This document shows positions 26,735 to 35,747 of a DNA stretch of 64,000 nucleotides, piece after piece. Numbering within the stretch: the first letter of the stretch is position 1; the number at the start of each line of letters is the position of its first letter. Below the pieces are notes generated by a model, which worked only from the letters and a program-made list of their open reading frames with translations, was not told the origin of the DNA and ran no database searches. Source of the stretch: Tannerella sp. (lineage in GTDB: Bacteria > Bacteroidota > Bacteroidia > Bacteroidales > Tannerellaceae); NCBI GenBank assembly GCA_031271805.1, contig JAISUX010000053.1, positions 1-64,000 on the forward strand. The letters run 5' to 3'. The position numbers were made by a program, and so were the translations under genes.

Positions 26735-27325
26735 CTAATAACCTTTTCGGTATATTTCATTGACCTTTCTTTGTATTTCCCCGTACTCGCTGCCCAGGGC
26801 CTGTTTGCGCGCTTCGCCGTTGCCGTAACGTCCTTGAATCACCTCTTTGGCCTTGTCGGTCACATTGTCAACGGAACGTTGAGACGGAGTCGATGCGCTC
26901 GGACGGTTTGCAGCCGGCGTTTGGGCGCCTTGCGAAGACGAGGGCGCTTGATTAGCCGCTGGCGCTTGAGCACCTTGACCACCTTGATTAGCCGCTGGCG
27001 TTTGGGCGCCTTGACCGGCTTGCTCGCTTTGAGATGGCGCGGGCGTTTGGCCGTCCGGTGTCGTCTCCGATTCGCCGGTCGAGGTCGGTTCTGCCGTCTC
27101 AGACGGTTGTTCGGCGGGCGCAGCCTGTTCAATTACAGGCGGTTCATCCGGCGCGGGTTTATAACCGCTTGACGTACAATTCCTAATTAAGAAAAATACG
27201 ACAACAATAACCACCAATGCAAGCGCCAACCATATCCACCAATTGGATTTCTTCGGCGGCAGAGGCGTGTCACCCGTTGACGAATCCTTACGTTTCAGGG
27301 TAACTTTGCGTTTCAGTTCAGCCAT
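26735..27325 (-). CDS. One-TM protein with Pro/Ala/Gln-rich linker
   Basis: A 196-residue bitopic membrane protein. The cytosolic N-terminus carries KVTLKRK, also found at the start of the TerD-like neighbour. One TM segment (WWIWLALALVVIVVVFFLI, about 29-47) leads to about 100 extracytoplasmic residues of low complexity with repeats of QGAQTPAAN/QGAQAPAAN, a flexible spacer that could cross the periplasm or wall. A charged helical tail (about 150-196, VTDKAKEVIQGRYGNGEARKQAL...) follows. No named family. It starts 7 bp after the TerD-like gene. Confidence 0.7.
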   Translation of the reverse strand: MAELKRKVTLKRKDSSTGDTPLPPKKSNWWIWLALALVVIVVVFFLIRNCTSSGYKPAPDEPPVIEQAAPAEQPSETAEPTSTGESETTPDGQTPAPSQSEQAGQGAQTPAANQGGQGAQAPAANQAPSSSQGAQTPAANRPSASTPSQRSVDNVTDKAKEVIQGRYGNGEARKQALGSEYGEIQRKVNEIYRKGY

Positions 27326-27332
27326 GATGAAA

Positions 27333-27911
27333 CTAATTACAGATTAATTTGAACCCGGGTACCTGGGAAAATGCCTGCCCTAAAGACAACACGTCACCTT
27401 TGTTGATTGCCTTTTTACCGGCATCGGTGTTCTCAATTTTGCAAACAACATACACATGACCGGCTTTCGAGTCATCAACAGGCACTACAACATTCTCGCC
27501 CGTATCGGTTGTAATTTCGACACGACCGCTGTGTTCATTAAAGGTCACATTTTGATTGTCAATAGCTGCGTCATAATTAAGAACTACCACATAGAGTTCG
27601 CTCAAGGCATCAATGTTTTTAACTTTGATTTGCTCGTTAGATTCCCCTCCCGGACGAGGCGTTTTTTCATCGCCGGAATGTTTGATGAATGGGAACTTGT
27701 CGAGTGCACCCAAGTCGTCCATGTTTTGATTGTATTCATTTGAGAATACGCCACCTTCTTTCCCATCTTTGGTTTTCCAGAAAAGACACAAGTCCAAATC
27801 CGTATCCGAAGACCAGACCATTTCAATTTGCAGCCGTTCGTTGAAAGTGAAAGGCGCTGCTTCACCCTTTCTTTTTAATGTAACTTTCGGTTTCAATGTT
27901 ATTTCCGACAT
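27333..27911 (-). CDS. TerD-like stress protein
   Basis: A 192-residue protein of the TerD fold. It begins with the family's N-terminal strand (ITLKPKVTLKRKGEAAPF), then DTDLDLCLFWKTKDGK (TerD's DLDASAFLL region), GVFSNEYN, FPFIKHSGDEKTPRPGG and IKVKNIDALSELYVVVLNYDAA. Characterised TerD proteins bind calcium through an acidic GDDE-type loop; here that loop reads GGESNE, so calcium binding may be altered. No other tellurite-resistance genes (terC, terZ) are nearby. Probably cytosolic, and the likely link between the cytoskeletal and TerB/Ca2+ parts of the operon. Confidence 0.8.
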   Translation of the reverse strand: MSEITLKPKVTLKRKGEAAPFTFNERLQIEMVWSSDTDLDLCLFWKTKDGKEGGVFSNEYNQNMDDLGALDKFPFIKHSGDEKTPRPGGESNEQIKVKNIDALSELYVVVLNYDAAIDNQNVTFNEHSGRVEITTDTGENVVVPVDDSKAGHVYVVCKIENTDAGKKAINKGDVLSLGQAFSQVPGFKLICN

Positions 27912-27958
27912 AATTCAAAATATTAAAATTAAACAATCAGTTATCTATAATGATTTTA

Positions 27959-30247
27959 TTATTTTTTCTTCGGCATCAAAAAATCATCGTCATCGTCAAG
28001 GAATGATTTTTTCGGCTTTTTTAAGTCAAAATCATCATCGTCGATTTTTCGAGGTTTCTTTAAGTCAAAATCGTCATCAAGACTTACTTTTGGCTTATTC
28101 GCCTGAAAATCAATTTTATTCTTGACTTCTTTCGTCACGGCACGTTTATTATCGTTCTCTACCTCAAAATCCATATTGAATTTGATCCTTTTAATCCGTC
28201 CTTTAACATCCGAATTATCGTGCCGGATCGCCAACGCTTTTTCTAAAATATCAAGCGCCTCTTTTAACTGGCCTTTTTTCTCGGAAACAGTGGCTTGCAT
28301 CAGTAAATCGTTGAACGCATCCTCTTGCGCCTTAATTTGCGCTTCGCATTGGTGAATTTTGCTTTGCACATCCTTGTTTTTAGGGGATAATTTCAGGGCT
28401 TCTTCGAGCTTTAACTTAGCTTCCTGCCATTGTTCTTTTCCGTATAGTTCGTCGGCCTGCCCGACCAACTTCAGGCATTGTTCTTCGATAGCCTTTTGTT
28501 GTTGCAACTGTTCTTCTTTCTTAATAAGCAGTTCGATTCCGGGAAGCATCTCTTTAGCTTCGGCATTGGAATCGTCTATTGTCAACAACTCGTCTATGAT
28601 TGCCTTAGCTTTACGAATATCTTGCTTCTGCATCGACAATTTTGCATCGACAAGAAGCTCGGCGATCCTTTTTTTCTGTTCCTCCCTTTTCTTTATCAAT
28701 CGTTTGAGATCAGAGATTTTTTTGTATATCGTCGCATTGCTAAATATTTCCGATGCGGCTTCATATTCTTCAAGTGCGCCATCATAATTTCCTGATTTAA
28801 AGAATGTTTCAGCCTTATTAACGAAAGATTTGTATGATTCGTCTTTCTCCTTGAGCCGTTTGATTTTTTCTTCCAGATCAATCAGGAATTTCTTGTATTT
28901 TTCGTTATCATACCTCATCAAGGCATTTTCAACATTGATTTTAGCATCCTGTAGCTGTCCCTCTTTCTCTTTTTCGAGAGCAATCTCGAAGAGTCGTTCA
29001 GCCATTTTCCGATTTTCTTCGTTTTTGCGCTCCTCCTCTTTCCGTTTTTCTTCCCTCGCTGCGTCTTTCCGTTTTCTCTCTTCCGCTTCACGCTCATGGG
29101 CTCGTATTAGCTGTTCGTTCTCGGCACGCGCCTTTATTAATGCCTCCTCAGACGAATATCTGTTGATGTCGATTTTCGGATATACCGACAATATTTGCTG
29201 AATATCCCTATTCTTGAAAAAGTGAATATGCCGTCTATCGGTTATTTGTTCGAGGCTCGTCTTGATGCGTTCGTTATTAAAACAATCGCCTAAAAGGAAT
29301 ATCTCCGCAGTGTTTTCAATGGAGTTATCGTTCATGAACGCCTCTAAGATATCCTTCAATACCTGTGTATAATAGCCCGTGTCGCCATCAATATTATTGC
29401 TGCGCACAAATGCTTCGCGCATCATTCGCGGCGCTTTCAGAAAACTTATCGGATAAATTCGCAACGGCATGTTACGGGTTTGAGCATCTAAGCGGTTGAG
29501 CCATTCATCCGCTTTTGAAATAAATCGTTCACATTCGTCATTGATTTCATCTTCGTTTGAAAGGATACCCGTCGATTTGTTGGCTTCATTGACCACATAT
29601 CTTACCAAAGCCTGTTTTCTGGGGTCAACACCTTTGCCGCGAAACGAACTCGGACTGCCGTCAACTAAATAATACTGGTCGGAAACAAGCATTTTCATCA
29701 GGTGCAAAGTCGGGTTGGTAGCTTCGAGGAAGACGGCCGTACTGCCGTTGGGAAGCGAGACCTCGGAGTGAAAACACGTCAGTTCCGCCAAAGGAATAGT
29801 GTATGATTTTATCTCAAACCCTTTCTTGCGCAGGTAGTCAACCGTCTTCTGCTTGGCATTGTCGCCAATAGACATCGAAAAGGTCAGCAAAGTCGGGATA
29901 CTATCCGTGATATTATGAGTTTTTTCATGATATACATTTTTGGCCGTTTCCAATAATTCCGAACAGTCCAGCAAGTCTATCATCGGGTGAGGAATACCCC
30001 GCAAAGTAAATGTAAGCTGTTCGTTTTCAATTATATTGAAGAATTTGCCATAGTAATTTATTTCGTTATTTTCGAAAGGCGCCTTGTTGTCCTTGCCGAA
30101 AGAAATCCTGTTCTGATGCGGATTATTAAAGAAATAGAGCCATAGCAAATCTTCATTGCCATTGTTTATCGGATATGAGGAACCATTGTCGGCACACACC
30201 GTACCGACAATGAACTCCATGTCAAAATGCAATACCAGATAGCTCAT
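27959..30247 (-). CDS. Coiled-coil/TPR protein with Asp/Lys repeat tail
   Basis: A 762-residue protein I cannot assign to a named family. Residues 1-370 form a globular alpha/beta region; its start (YLVLHFDMEFIVGTV) and a later IFLLGDCFNNERIKTSLEQI vaguely recall the phosphate and adenosine segments of actin/Hsp70 folds, but without catalytic residues. Residues about 375-425 are a highly charged helix. About 425-690 hold TPR-like helical pairs (AETFFKSGNYDGALEEYEAA, ADELYGKEQWQEAKLKLEEA). The last 42 residues repeat DDDFDLKKP-like blocks. It lies 6 bp after the actin-like ATPase gene, suggesting a scaffold or co-factor for it. Confidence 0.7.
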   Translation of the reverse strand: MSYLVLHFDMEFIVGTVCADNGSSYPINNGNEDLLWLYFFNNPHQNRISFGKDNKAPFENNEINYYGKFFNIIENEQLTFTLRGIPHPMIDLLDCSELLETAKNVYHEKTHNITDSIPTLLTFSMSIGDNAKQKTVDYLRKKGFEIKSYTIPLAELTCFHSEVSLPNGSTAVFLEATNPTLHLMKMLVSDQYYLVDGSPSSFRGKGVDPRKQALVRYVVNEANKSTGILSNEDEINDECERFISKADEWLNRLDAQTRNMPLRIYPISFLKAPRMMREAFVRSNNIDGDTGYYTQVLKDILEAFMNDNSIENTAEIFLLGDCFNNERIKTSLEQITDRRHIHFFKNRDIQQILSVYPKIDINRYSSEEALIKARAENEQLIRAHEREAEERKRKDAAREEKRKEEERKNEENRKMAERLFEIALEKEKEGQLQDAKINVENALMRYDNEKYKKFLIDLEEKIKRLKEKDESYKSFVNKAETFFKSGNYDGALEEYEAASEIFSNATIYKKISDLKRLIKKREEQKKRIAELLVDAKLSMQKQDIRKAKAIIDELLTIDDSNAEAKEMLPGIELLIKKEEQLQQQKAIEEQCLKLVGQADELYGKEQWQEAKLKLEEALKLSPKNKDVQSKIHQCEAQIKAQEDAFNDLLMQATVSEKKGQLKEALDILEKALAIRHDNSDVKGRIKRIKFNMDFEVENDNKRAVTKEVKNKIDFQANKPKVSLDDDFDLKKPRKIDDDDFDLKKPKKSFLDDDDDFLMPKKK

Positions 30248-30253
30248 TACAAG

Positions 30254-33200
30254 TTAAGATTTGAAAATTTCAGGAATTAATATTTTCTCCAAATAGCACA
30301 ATCCTTCGGCTATCAAAATCGGGAAACGATATTCAAACCGACCGGTATTTTGCTTGGCATTTCGGGCTTTTTTATATTCGGGGTCATTGTTTATAAACGA
30401 CTCGATAAGCCCTCGCAACTCTTTGCTCCGATCCACAAGTATTGCAATATCGCGCACAAGTCCGGCTTTATGACCTACGAAATCTATAAAGATACGCAGG
30501 AAAGCCTCAAAGTTTTCCAGCTTTTCTGGGAAATTAAATTTCTCTATTCCCTCGAAATATTCATCCGCGACAACCTCGTATTCATCAAATTCACTAAATT
30601 GTCCGTCACGCAGATAGCGGATATTCTTCTCCGCAAAAATATCGGAAGTGAAGCGGACATTCCGGTTGTAAGTCAGATCTGTATCGACGGCTAAGCCTTT
30701 TGATACTTCCGACTTATTGTCCCGTGTTATGTCGTCGCGATAAACTAATCTAATGTTTTCGCTACCCTCGCCGAAGCCTTTGCGGAAACATTCCTCGAAA
30801 TATTCCCGTGTGCTGTTACTGCCCGGAATTGTCTGCAACCAGTGGAAAAGGCGGCCGCCCTTGCCAAACGGCAGAAGGTGCACTTCGCGCACGTCAGCGA
30901 GGGTATTTTCCTTGATCGTCTTGGCGCATAGTTTCCCGGAATAGAAGATAAGCAGGCCGGTCACATAAGCAGGTATGGCATATACAAACGGCGCTTCACG
31001 ACCGATGAAGCTATAGAACAGGGCGAAATCGTCGTCCGACAACTGGTCGAACACGCTATTCAGATAAAACGGCGCCTTATGTCCTTCCAAGAGTATCTCC
31101 TGAATATTCTCTACTTTTATATGATTCTGACCCTGGTGGTAGTTGTATATCGCTTTTCTGAACGTAGCCGACTTGATTACCGCGTCGAAGAACACTCCGG
31201 CGGCTATGCGCACCGAACTTTGTTTGTACATCCGTGGGGTATTGTTGGCCGTGATATCTTTGGCTAACAAAAGAATATCGCTCGTACTACCACCGACGTC
31301 GATGCCTAAGAACAGGTTGTTGTTAAGCCCATAATCGCGGCTTAGCGCATACTTGCATACGGATTCGGCCTCGGTCTGCTCAATGACACGGTCGGGTTTT
31401 ATCCTTGTATTGGTGCTTCCGTCCAATATCGGCGTGAGCGAAGGTAACTGACCGTTGTAGATTGCGTTGTACTGATTCAGGTCGGTCGAAGACATTGAGC
31501 CGGGGAATGACCATCGCAGTTCCTTAGGACGAATCTTCTGGACATATAAATCGGCGCATATTGATAGCCACAAGGCTTTCAGATAGGCCGTCTTCTTCGC
31601 CAATCCGGGAATGTCGGACAGCCATTTCATATTATAATTAAGGATACCGGCTTGGGTGGTAATCGTTTCCCTGTCCATTTGCTTGACAAGGATATTTTTC
31701 TCGTTCACCGCAACACCGCCGGAAATTTCTTTGTCCCTGTGTGCGCCGATATAGCGAGTGTCATGCTCATGAAGCCATGATTTTATCTGGCCGTTAGGAG
31801 CAGATTCGTTCGAGAAGAATAACAGTTCATCCCTTTCGGCGGTTGTCCCTGATTCCGAATCTATTCCGACCAACGCCAAACGGTGATTTTTGAACTCAAT
31901 AGGGATAGCGTTGCTGTTGGCCGAAGATATCAAAGTATAATGAACGCACGAGTTGTTACTGCCGAAATCTATGCCTACAATGGCGTCTTTAGTAAGGTTT
32001 TCGGTAGTCAGATCCAATATTTTCCGTTCGACCATAGTCTCATCACCAGGATTTTTCACTACTAAATAGCCTGCTATTTGCGACTTTCCGGCGTTCTCAA
32101 TGCGGATTTCCAAGCCTGCGAAGGGGCGATTGGACTTGATAACTTCGTATTTGTGCATCTCCTGCGGCACCTGTCCGGCCGGATAAGACACCAAATTGAT
32201 GATATCCAAACCTCCTTCACGTTGCAAATCTTCCGAGCTGTTGGAATAGACGACGGATTTCAATATCTTTTCTCCATGCGCCCGCTCTACGGAAATAATC
32301 CGTTGCTCTTGCCCGCGTTTGAAGAACGGCACGAACTTCAATCCCTGGACATTAAGCGGATATTCCGAATAGAGATAATAAGCATCCCAGTTGTCGGAAA
32401 CAAAATCAGGCCACATTATAACCTTATTGTTCAACGTCACCCATTCGATCTCATACTCTTTGGAATTTAATTTATATGGCTGACTATCAATATCTACAGT
32501 CAAATCAACAATCAGATTTCCCTGTGTACTTATTTTACCTACTATATCGAATTTGGGGTCTTGGTGCGATACCAACTGGCCGATGCGTTGCGTAAACATT
32601 TGAATACCTTCCATGCTCAGAGGCAGTGCAAAATATTTTGTAGGATTATCGGCATCGCGTACATCGTTCACTTTCAGGTAATAAACAGCGGCTTTCGACA
32701 ACGGGCATTTATGGTCGCCCGATTCATACCAACCGACGATAGTCTTGTCATCTTTGAGAATATTCTGCAAATCGCTCAACTCGGCCTTAATCAGAGAGGC
32801 ATCAGCCGGCTTGTCGAAAGTAAATTCGCCGGTCTTTAGCTGATATACTTTCTGGAACGAAGCCAGCAAATCGCTGTACGGCATTGCCAAGTTCGAATAC
32901 TTAGCGACAGTGCCTTTACCCTGTAAATTACTCTGTTTCAGCTCTATATCCTTCTGCCATTGACGCAAATATGTTTTCAAACCCGACAAATCCAATTGGC
33001 CTTTTGTGCGCGATAGGTTGATATTTTTCTCGTATTCGGCAAAATTATTGTTGATATTCTTGATGAACAGGTAAAGTTTCTGCATCTTATCCTTATCCTT
33101 GTCGAGATAGCGCATCGGGTCTTCGAATTTACCGCCTCTATACCAGCCTATGTCACTTATATAATTCAGGTTGCCGTATTCGACGCCCGGAAAAACGATG

Positions 33201-33712
33201 GAGAATGGCGATGTGCCTCCGACCACCTGGCCGTTATACCTTAATAACTGCACACAAGGCAGTTCGTCGGGGTTGCGTTGTTTTTTATGCTGGTCGGTCC
33301 ATATATCGGCATCTTCGAACAACATGCGTCCGAACGCCCCCGATATATCAAACAAATCGCTTTTCGGGTCCATGTATATCGGTTCCGAGAAACTTACGCG
33401 GTCGGGATACAGTGCAATCAAAGCCATTATACCCTTCCATTCGTCCCTCAAAGCGGAATAAAATTCTATCAGGCCGGAGGTCGTGATATTTGCATCCTGC
33501 CGCTGAAGGTAGTCGAGGGCGAACCAGAACAGTTTAGCCCGCGCCCAAGGAGTGGGGACGCCCGAAATCAACGTGCTCGACACCTGTCCGATATCCAAAT
33601 CACCGGCAATAATACCTTGAATAAAGGGCTTTATCTGGTCGTGGACATACCATTTGCCTTCAGGATTGGATTTAGTACCTTCCGTACTTTTTATAAGTTT
33701 TGCTTTTCCCAT
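30254..33712 (-). CDS. Large actin/Hsp70-fold (ASKHA) ATPase
   Basis: A 1152-residue cytosolic protein. Residues 1-570 are novel to me (a conserved-looking core ELPCVQLLRYNGQVVGGTSPF near 145-170). From about 575 it has an ASKHA nucleotide-binding domain: phosphate-1 GIDFGSNNS (580-588), phosphate-2 GIDVGGSTSD (803-812) and a glycine-rich adenosine motif PFGKGGRLFHWL near 947-958. Those motifs are intact, so ATP binding is likely. It is far larger than DnaK, MreB or ParM. It lies 12 bp after the tubulin-like gene, an actin-fold and a tubulin-fold NTPase side by side. Confidence 0.8.
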   Translation of the reverse strand: MGKAKLIKSTEGTKSNPEGKWYVHDQIKPFIQGIIAGDLDIGQVSSTLISGVPTPWARAKLFWFALDYLQRQDANITTSGLIEFYSALRDEWKGIMALIALYPDRVSFSEPIYMDPKSDLFDISGAFGRMLFEDADIWTDQHKKQRNPDELPCVQLLRYNGQVVGGTSPFSIVFPGVEYGNLNYISDIGWYRGGKFEDPMRYLDKDKDKMQKLYLFIKNINNNFAEYEKNINLSRTKGQLDLSGLKTYLRQWQKDIELKQSNLQGKGTVAKYSNLAMPYSDLLASFQKVYQLKTGEFTFDKPADASLIKAELSDLQNILKDDKTIVGWYESGDHKCPLSKAAVYYLKVNDVRDADNPTKYFALPLSMEGIQMFTQRIGQLVSHQDPKFDIVGKISTQGNLIVDLTVDIDSQPYKLNSKEYEIEWVTLNNKVIMWPDFVSDNWDAYYLYSEYPLNVQGLKFVPFFKRGQEQRIISVERAHGEKILKSVVYSNSSEDLQREGGLDIINLVSYPAGQVPQEMHKYEVIKSNRPFAGLEIRIENAGKSQIAGYLVVKNPGDETMVERKILDLTTENLTKDAIVGIDFGSNNSCVHYTLISSANSNAIPIEFKNHRLALVGIDSESGTTAERDELLFFSNESAPNGQIKSWLHEHDTRYIGAHRDKEISGGVAVNEKNILVKQMDRETITTQAGILNYNMKWLSDIPGLAKKTAYLKALWLSICADLYVQKIRPKELRWSFPGSMSSTDLNQYNAIYNGQLPSLTPILDGSTNTRIKPDRVIEQTEAESVCKYALSRDYGLNNNLFLGIDVGGSTSDILLLAKDITANNTPRMYKQSSVRIAAGVFFDAVIKSATFRKAIYNYHQGQNHIKVENIQEILLEGHKAPFYLNSVFDQLSDDDFALFYSFIGREAPFVYAIPAYVTGLLIFYSGKLCAKTIKENTLADVREVHLLPFGKGGRLFHWLQTIPGSNSTREYFEECFRKGFGEGSENIRLVYRDDITRDNKSEVSKGLAVDTDLTYNRNVRFTSDIFAEKNIRYLRDGQFSEFDEYEVVADEYFEGIEKFNFPEKLENFEAFLRIFIDFVGHKAGLVRDIAILVDRSKELRGLIESFINNDPEYKKARNAKQNTGRFEYRFPILIAEGLCYLEKILIPEIFKS

Positions 33713-33724
33713 GATTTTTTGAGT

Positions 33725-35329
33725 TTAAAATTTATATAACTGACAAAGCGTGTCGTATGTCCGCTTGATTAATTTCTCATTCTTGTTGGAAATGCTTTCA
33801 GGCTCGGCCGTTTTGATAAACTTGCCGTAGAACTCATTCATTATGCTGCTAATCAGGCCGGTCTTGAATTTCCGCGTCTCAAAATCGGAGCCTTTTTGAT
33901 AAAGTTTCTCATTGAAATCGAACTTTTCAAATTCGCGCACAGAGTTACTGCCGAACACAGCCGGATTGAGCAGGAACTTGTCGCCGCCGCCTGCCGAGCG
34001 GTGCACCTGACGAAGCCAACCGTCTTTTATCGCACCATTGTCGATACCGAAATGATAGAGCGACATGTACTTTTTCAGATTGCGCACTTCTTCGGGATCG
34101 ATGTCTTCGTAGCCTTCTATTTTAACTTTCTTAAGGTCGCCCGCCTGCGCCTGGTCGAAGAAAGCGTAATTGTCGAGCAGCGCCAGGTAACTCATGGCCG
34201 TAAACAGGCCGATCTTTTTTGCAAACTCTTCTTTCTTTTCACTGCCGACGAAATCCGTGAAGTCGATTCTCTTATTCTCGTTGAACGTGCGGTAGAGATA
34301 CTCAACCCTGTGTTCCGCTTTCAGATCGTCGAGACCGGAGAGGCCGACCTCGTCGGTGCCTTGCTCCGGAGAATTAAAGAAGTGGTAGGCGGCGAACGCG
34401 GCAAGGAGTTCGATATAATGCGAATCGTTTTCCTGACTTTCGCCTCCGGTGATAGTTTTGTCTTTCACCTTGCTCGGCTGCCATTCCATACCTTCGGTTC
34501 CCATCATATAGAATTTTTGATAAGTTTTCTTGACGGTTCCGTCGGCTTCATAGAACATCATCGCAGCCTGTGAGTTGAGCGCGAACTTGTCGGATGTCGC
34601 TATCACTTTTTGACTTGCCTTTTCGCTATCGCTCGGCAGGGGGAAAGAGAAATAGCTTGTCAGCAAAGTCGCTCCGAAGTAGGCGTTACGTTCGATGTCG
34701 GTAGCGTCCGAAATCAATGACGCCGCCTCTTTTATGGCTTTAGGAATTATCGGAATCGAAGATGCGCCTGTCCCGCCGAACACCGAACCCAAGATGAACA
34801 CGCGCGGTTTCCCTGAGTTTGAGGCGGTTATCAATTCCTGTATAAACCGTTTCAAGTCGCCGCGGTCGTTCTGTTTTATCTCATTTATTATAGAATGATA
34901 CATCAGGATACTGCCCAAATGCGTTTGCGCCCTGTATCCGTGCTTCAAATCGAAGGACTTAGCATTGTCGGTAAACAGCAAATCGGCGATCGCCGCTTTT
35001 TCGGGATTGCTGTACTTGGTGTCGCCGTAGTTATATATGGCGTCGAACGTTGACTTCTCCGAATAATCGGGGCTGAACTGATAATAATGCAGATTGGCCG
35101 AGAAGAAGGTGTCTGCCAACGCAAACTGCTTTTTATTAACGCCTTTGGTTTTGATATACGCCTCTTTCAGGTTCTTGAGGCGGGTAAAATTGCCGTTGTC
35201 CTTGTCGGTATCCAAGGCCAACAGATGTACGTCGGTATTGTCGAACATACCTATGGCGCACAAGTGAGTAAACGCTTCAATACAGCGCATTCCTGTGCCG
35301 CCGATTCCTATCACGAATATATTTGCCAT
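33725..35329 (-). CDS. Tubulin/FtsZ-superfamily GTPase-like protein
   Basis: A 534-residue protein of the tubulin-like (Tubulin_2) group. Residues 5-22 (FVIGIGGTGMRCIEAFTH) match the first glycine-rich loop, and GSVFGGTGAS (181-190) matches the tubulin signature loop (GGGTGTG in FtsZ). A conserved LALDTD at 37-42 fits the nucleotide-contacting strand. The C-terminal 300 residues are not FtsZ-like. No TM segment is seen. Related families were proposed from genome context to take part in membrane remodelling (Makarova and Koonin, 2010); activity here is inference. Confidence 0.82.
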   Translation of the reverse strand: MANIFVIGIGGTGMRCIEAFTHLCAIGMFDNTDVHLLALDTDKDNGNFTRLKNLKEAYIKTKGVNKKQFALADTFFSANLHYYQFSPDYSEKSTFDAIYNYGDTKYSNPEKAAIADLLFTDNAKSFDLKHGYRAQTHLGSILMYHSIINEIKQNDRGDLKRFIQELITASNSGKPRVFILGSVFGGTGASSIPIIPKAIKEAASLISDATDIERNAYFGATLLTSYFSFPLPSDSEKASQKVIATSDKFALNSQAAMMFYEADGTVKKTYQKFYMMGTEGMEWQPSKVKDKTITGGESQENDSHYIELLAAFAAYHFFNSPEQGTDEVGLSGLDDLKAEHRVEYLYRTFNENKRIDFTDFVGSEKKEEFAKKIGLFTAMSYLALLDNYAFFDQAQAGDLKKVKIEGYEDIDPEEVRNLKKYMSLYHFGIDNGAIKDGWLRQVHRSAGGGDKFLLNPAVFGSNSVREFEKFDFNEKLYQKGSDFETRKFKTGLISSIMNEFYGKFIKTAEPESISNKNEKLIKRTYDTLCQLYKF

Positions 35330-35341
35330 AATACTTATATA

Positions 35342-35728
35342 TTATTTTTTATTTCCAAGAATACTACCCCATTTCGAGCGACGCATGAAGAACATGGTAG
35401 CAATGCCTATAATTGCATAAACTCCGAGTTCTGCCAAGGTTGCAAAAATATTGGAGGTATAAAACTGTGCTTTTAAAGGCGCTTTCGTGATAAACTCGCT
35501 AACATACAGCGAATTGTAAAGATAAAATGCGATTGGAGTAATAACTCCGATCACGATAAACCATATTCGCCTTGTGATATGGTCGGAACTGTTCTTGCCC
35601 CCCTGATACTTGATAAGGTTCGCAATGATGAAGGCTATGACGACTGCGGCAATGCCGATAATGATTGCGTACATGTAAGTATCGCCTACGAGCGCCTGAA
35701 GTTGCTTAAGGTTTTCAATCTTTCTCAT
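35342..35728 (-). CDS. Three-TM membrane protein
   Basis: A 128-residue inner-membrane protein. Hydrophobic segments lie at about 18-41 (YAIIIGIAAVVIAFIIANLI), 56-73 (IWFIVIGVITPIAFYLY) and 92-112 (IFATLAELGVYAIIGIATMFF), followed by a basic tail (RRSKWGSILGNKK). No family recognised. It sits between the exported protein and the tubulin-like gene with 12-19 bp gaps, so it may anchor the tubulin-like protein at the membrane; that is inference from position only. Confidence 0.65.
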   Translation of the reverse strand: MRKIENLKQLQALVGDTYMYAIIIGIAAVVIAFIIANLIKYQGGKNSSDHITRRIWFIVIGVITPIAFYLYNSLYVSEFITKAPLKAQFYTSNIFATLAELGVYAIIGIATMFFMRRSKWGSILGNKK

Positions 35729-35747
35729 CTGTATTAATCTCCTATTT

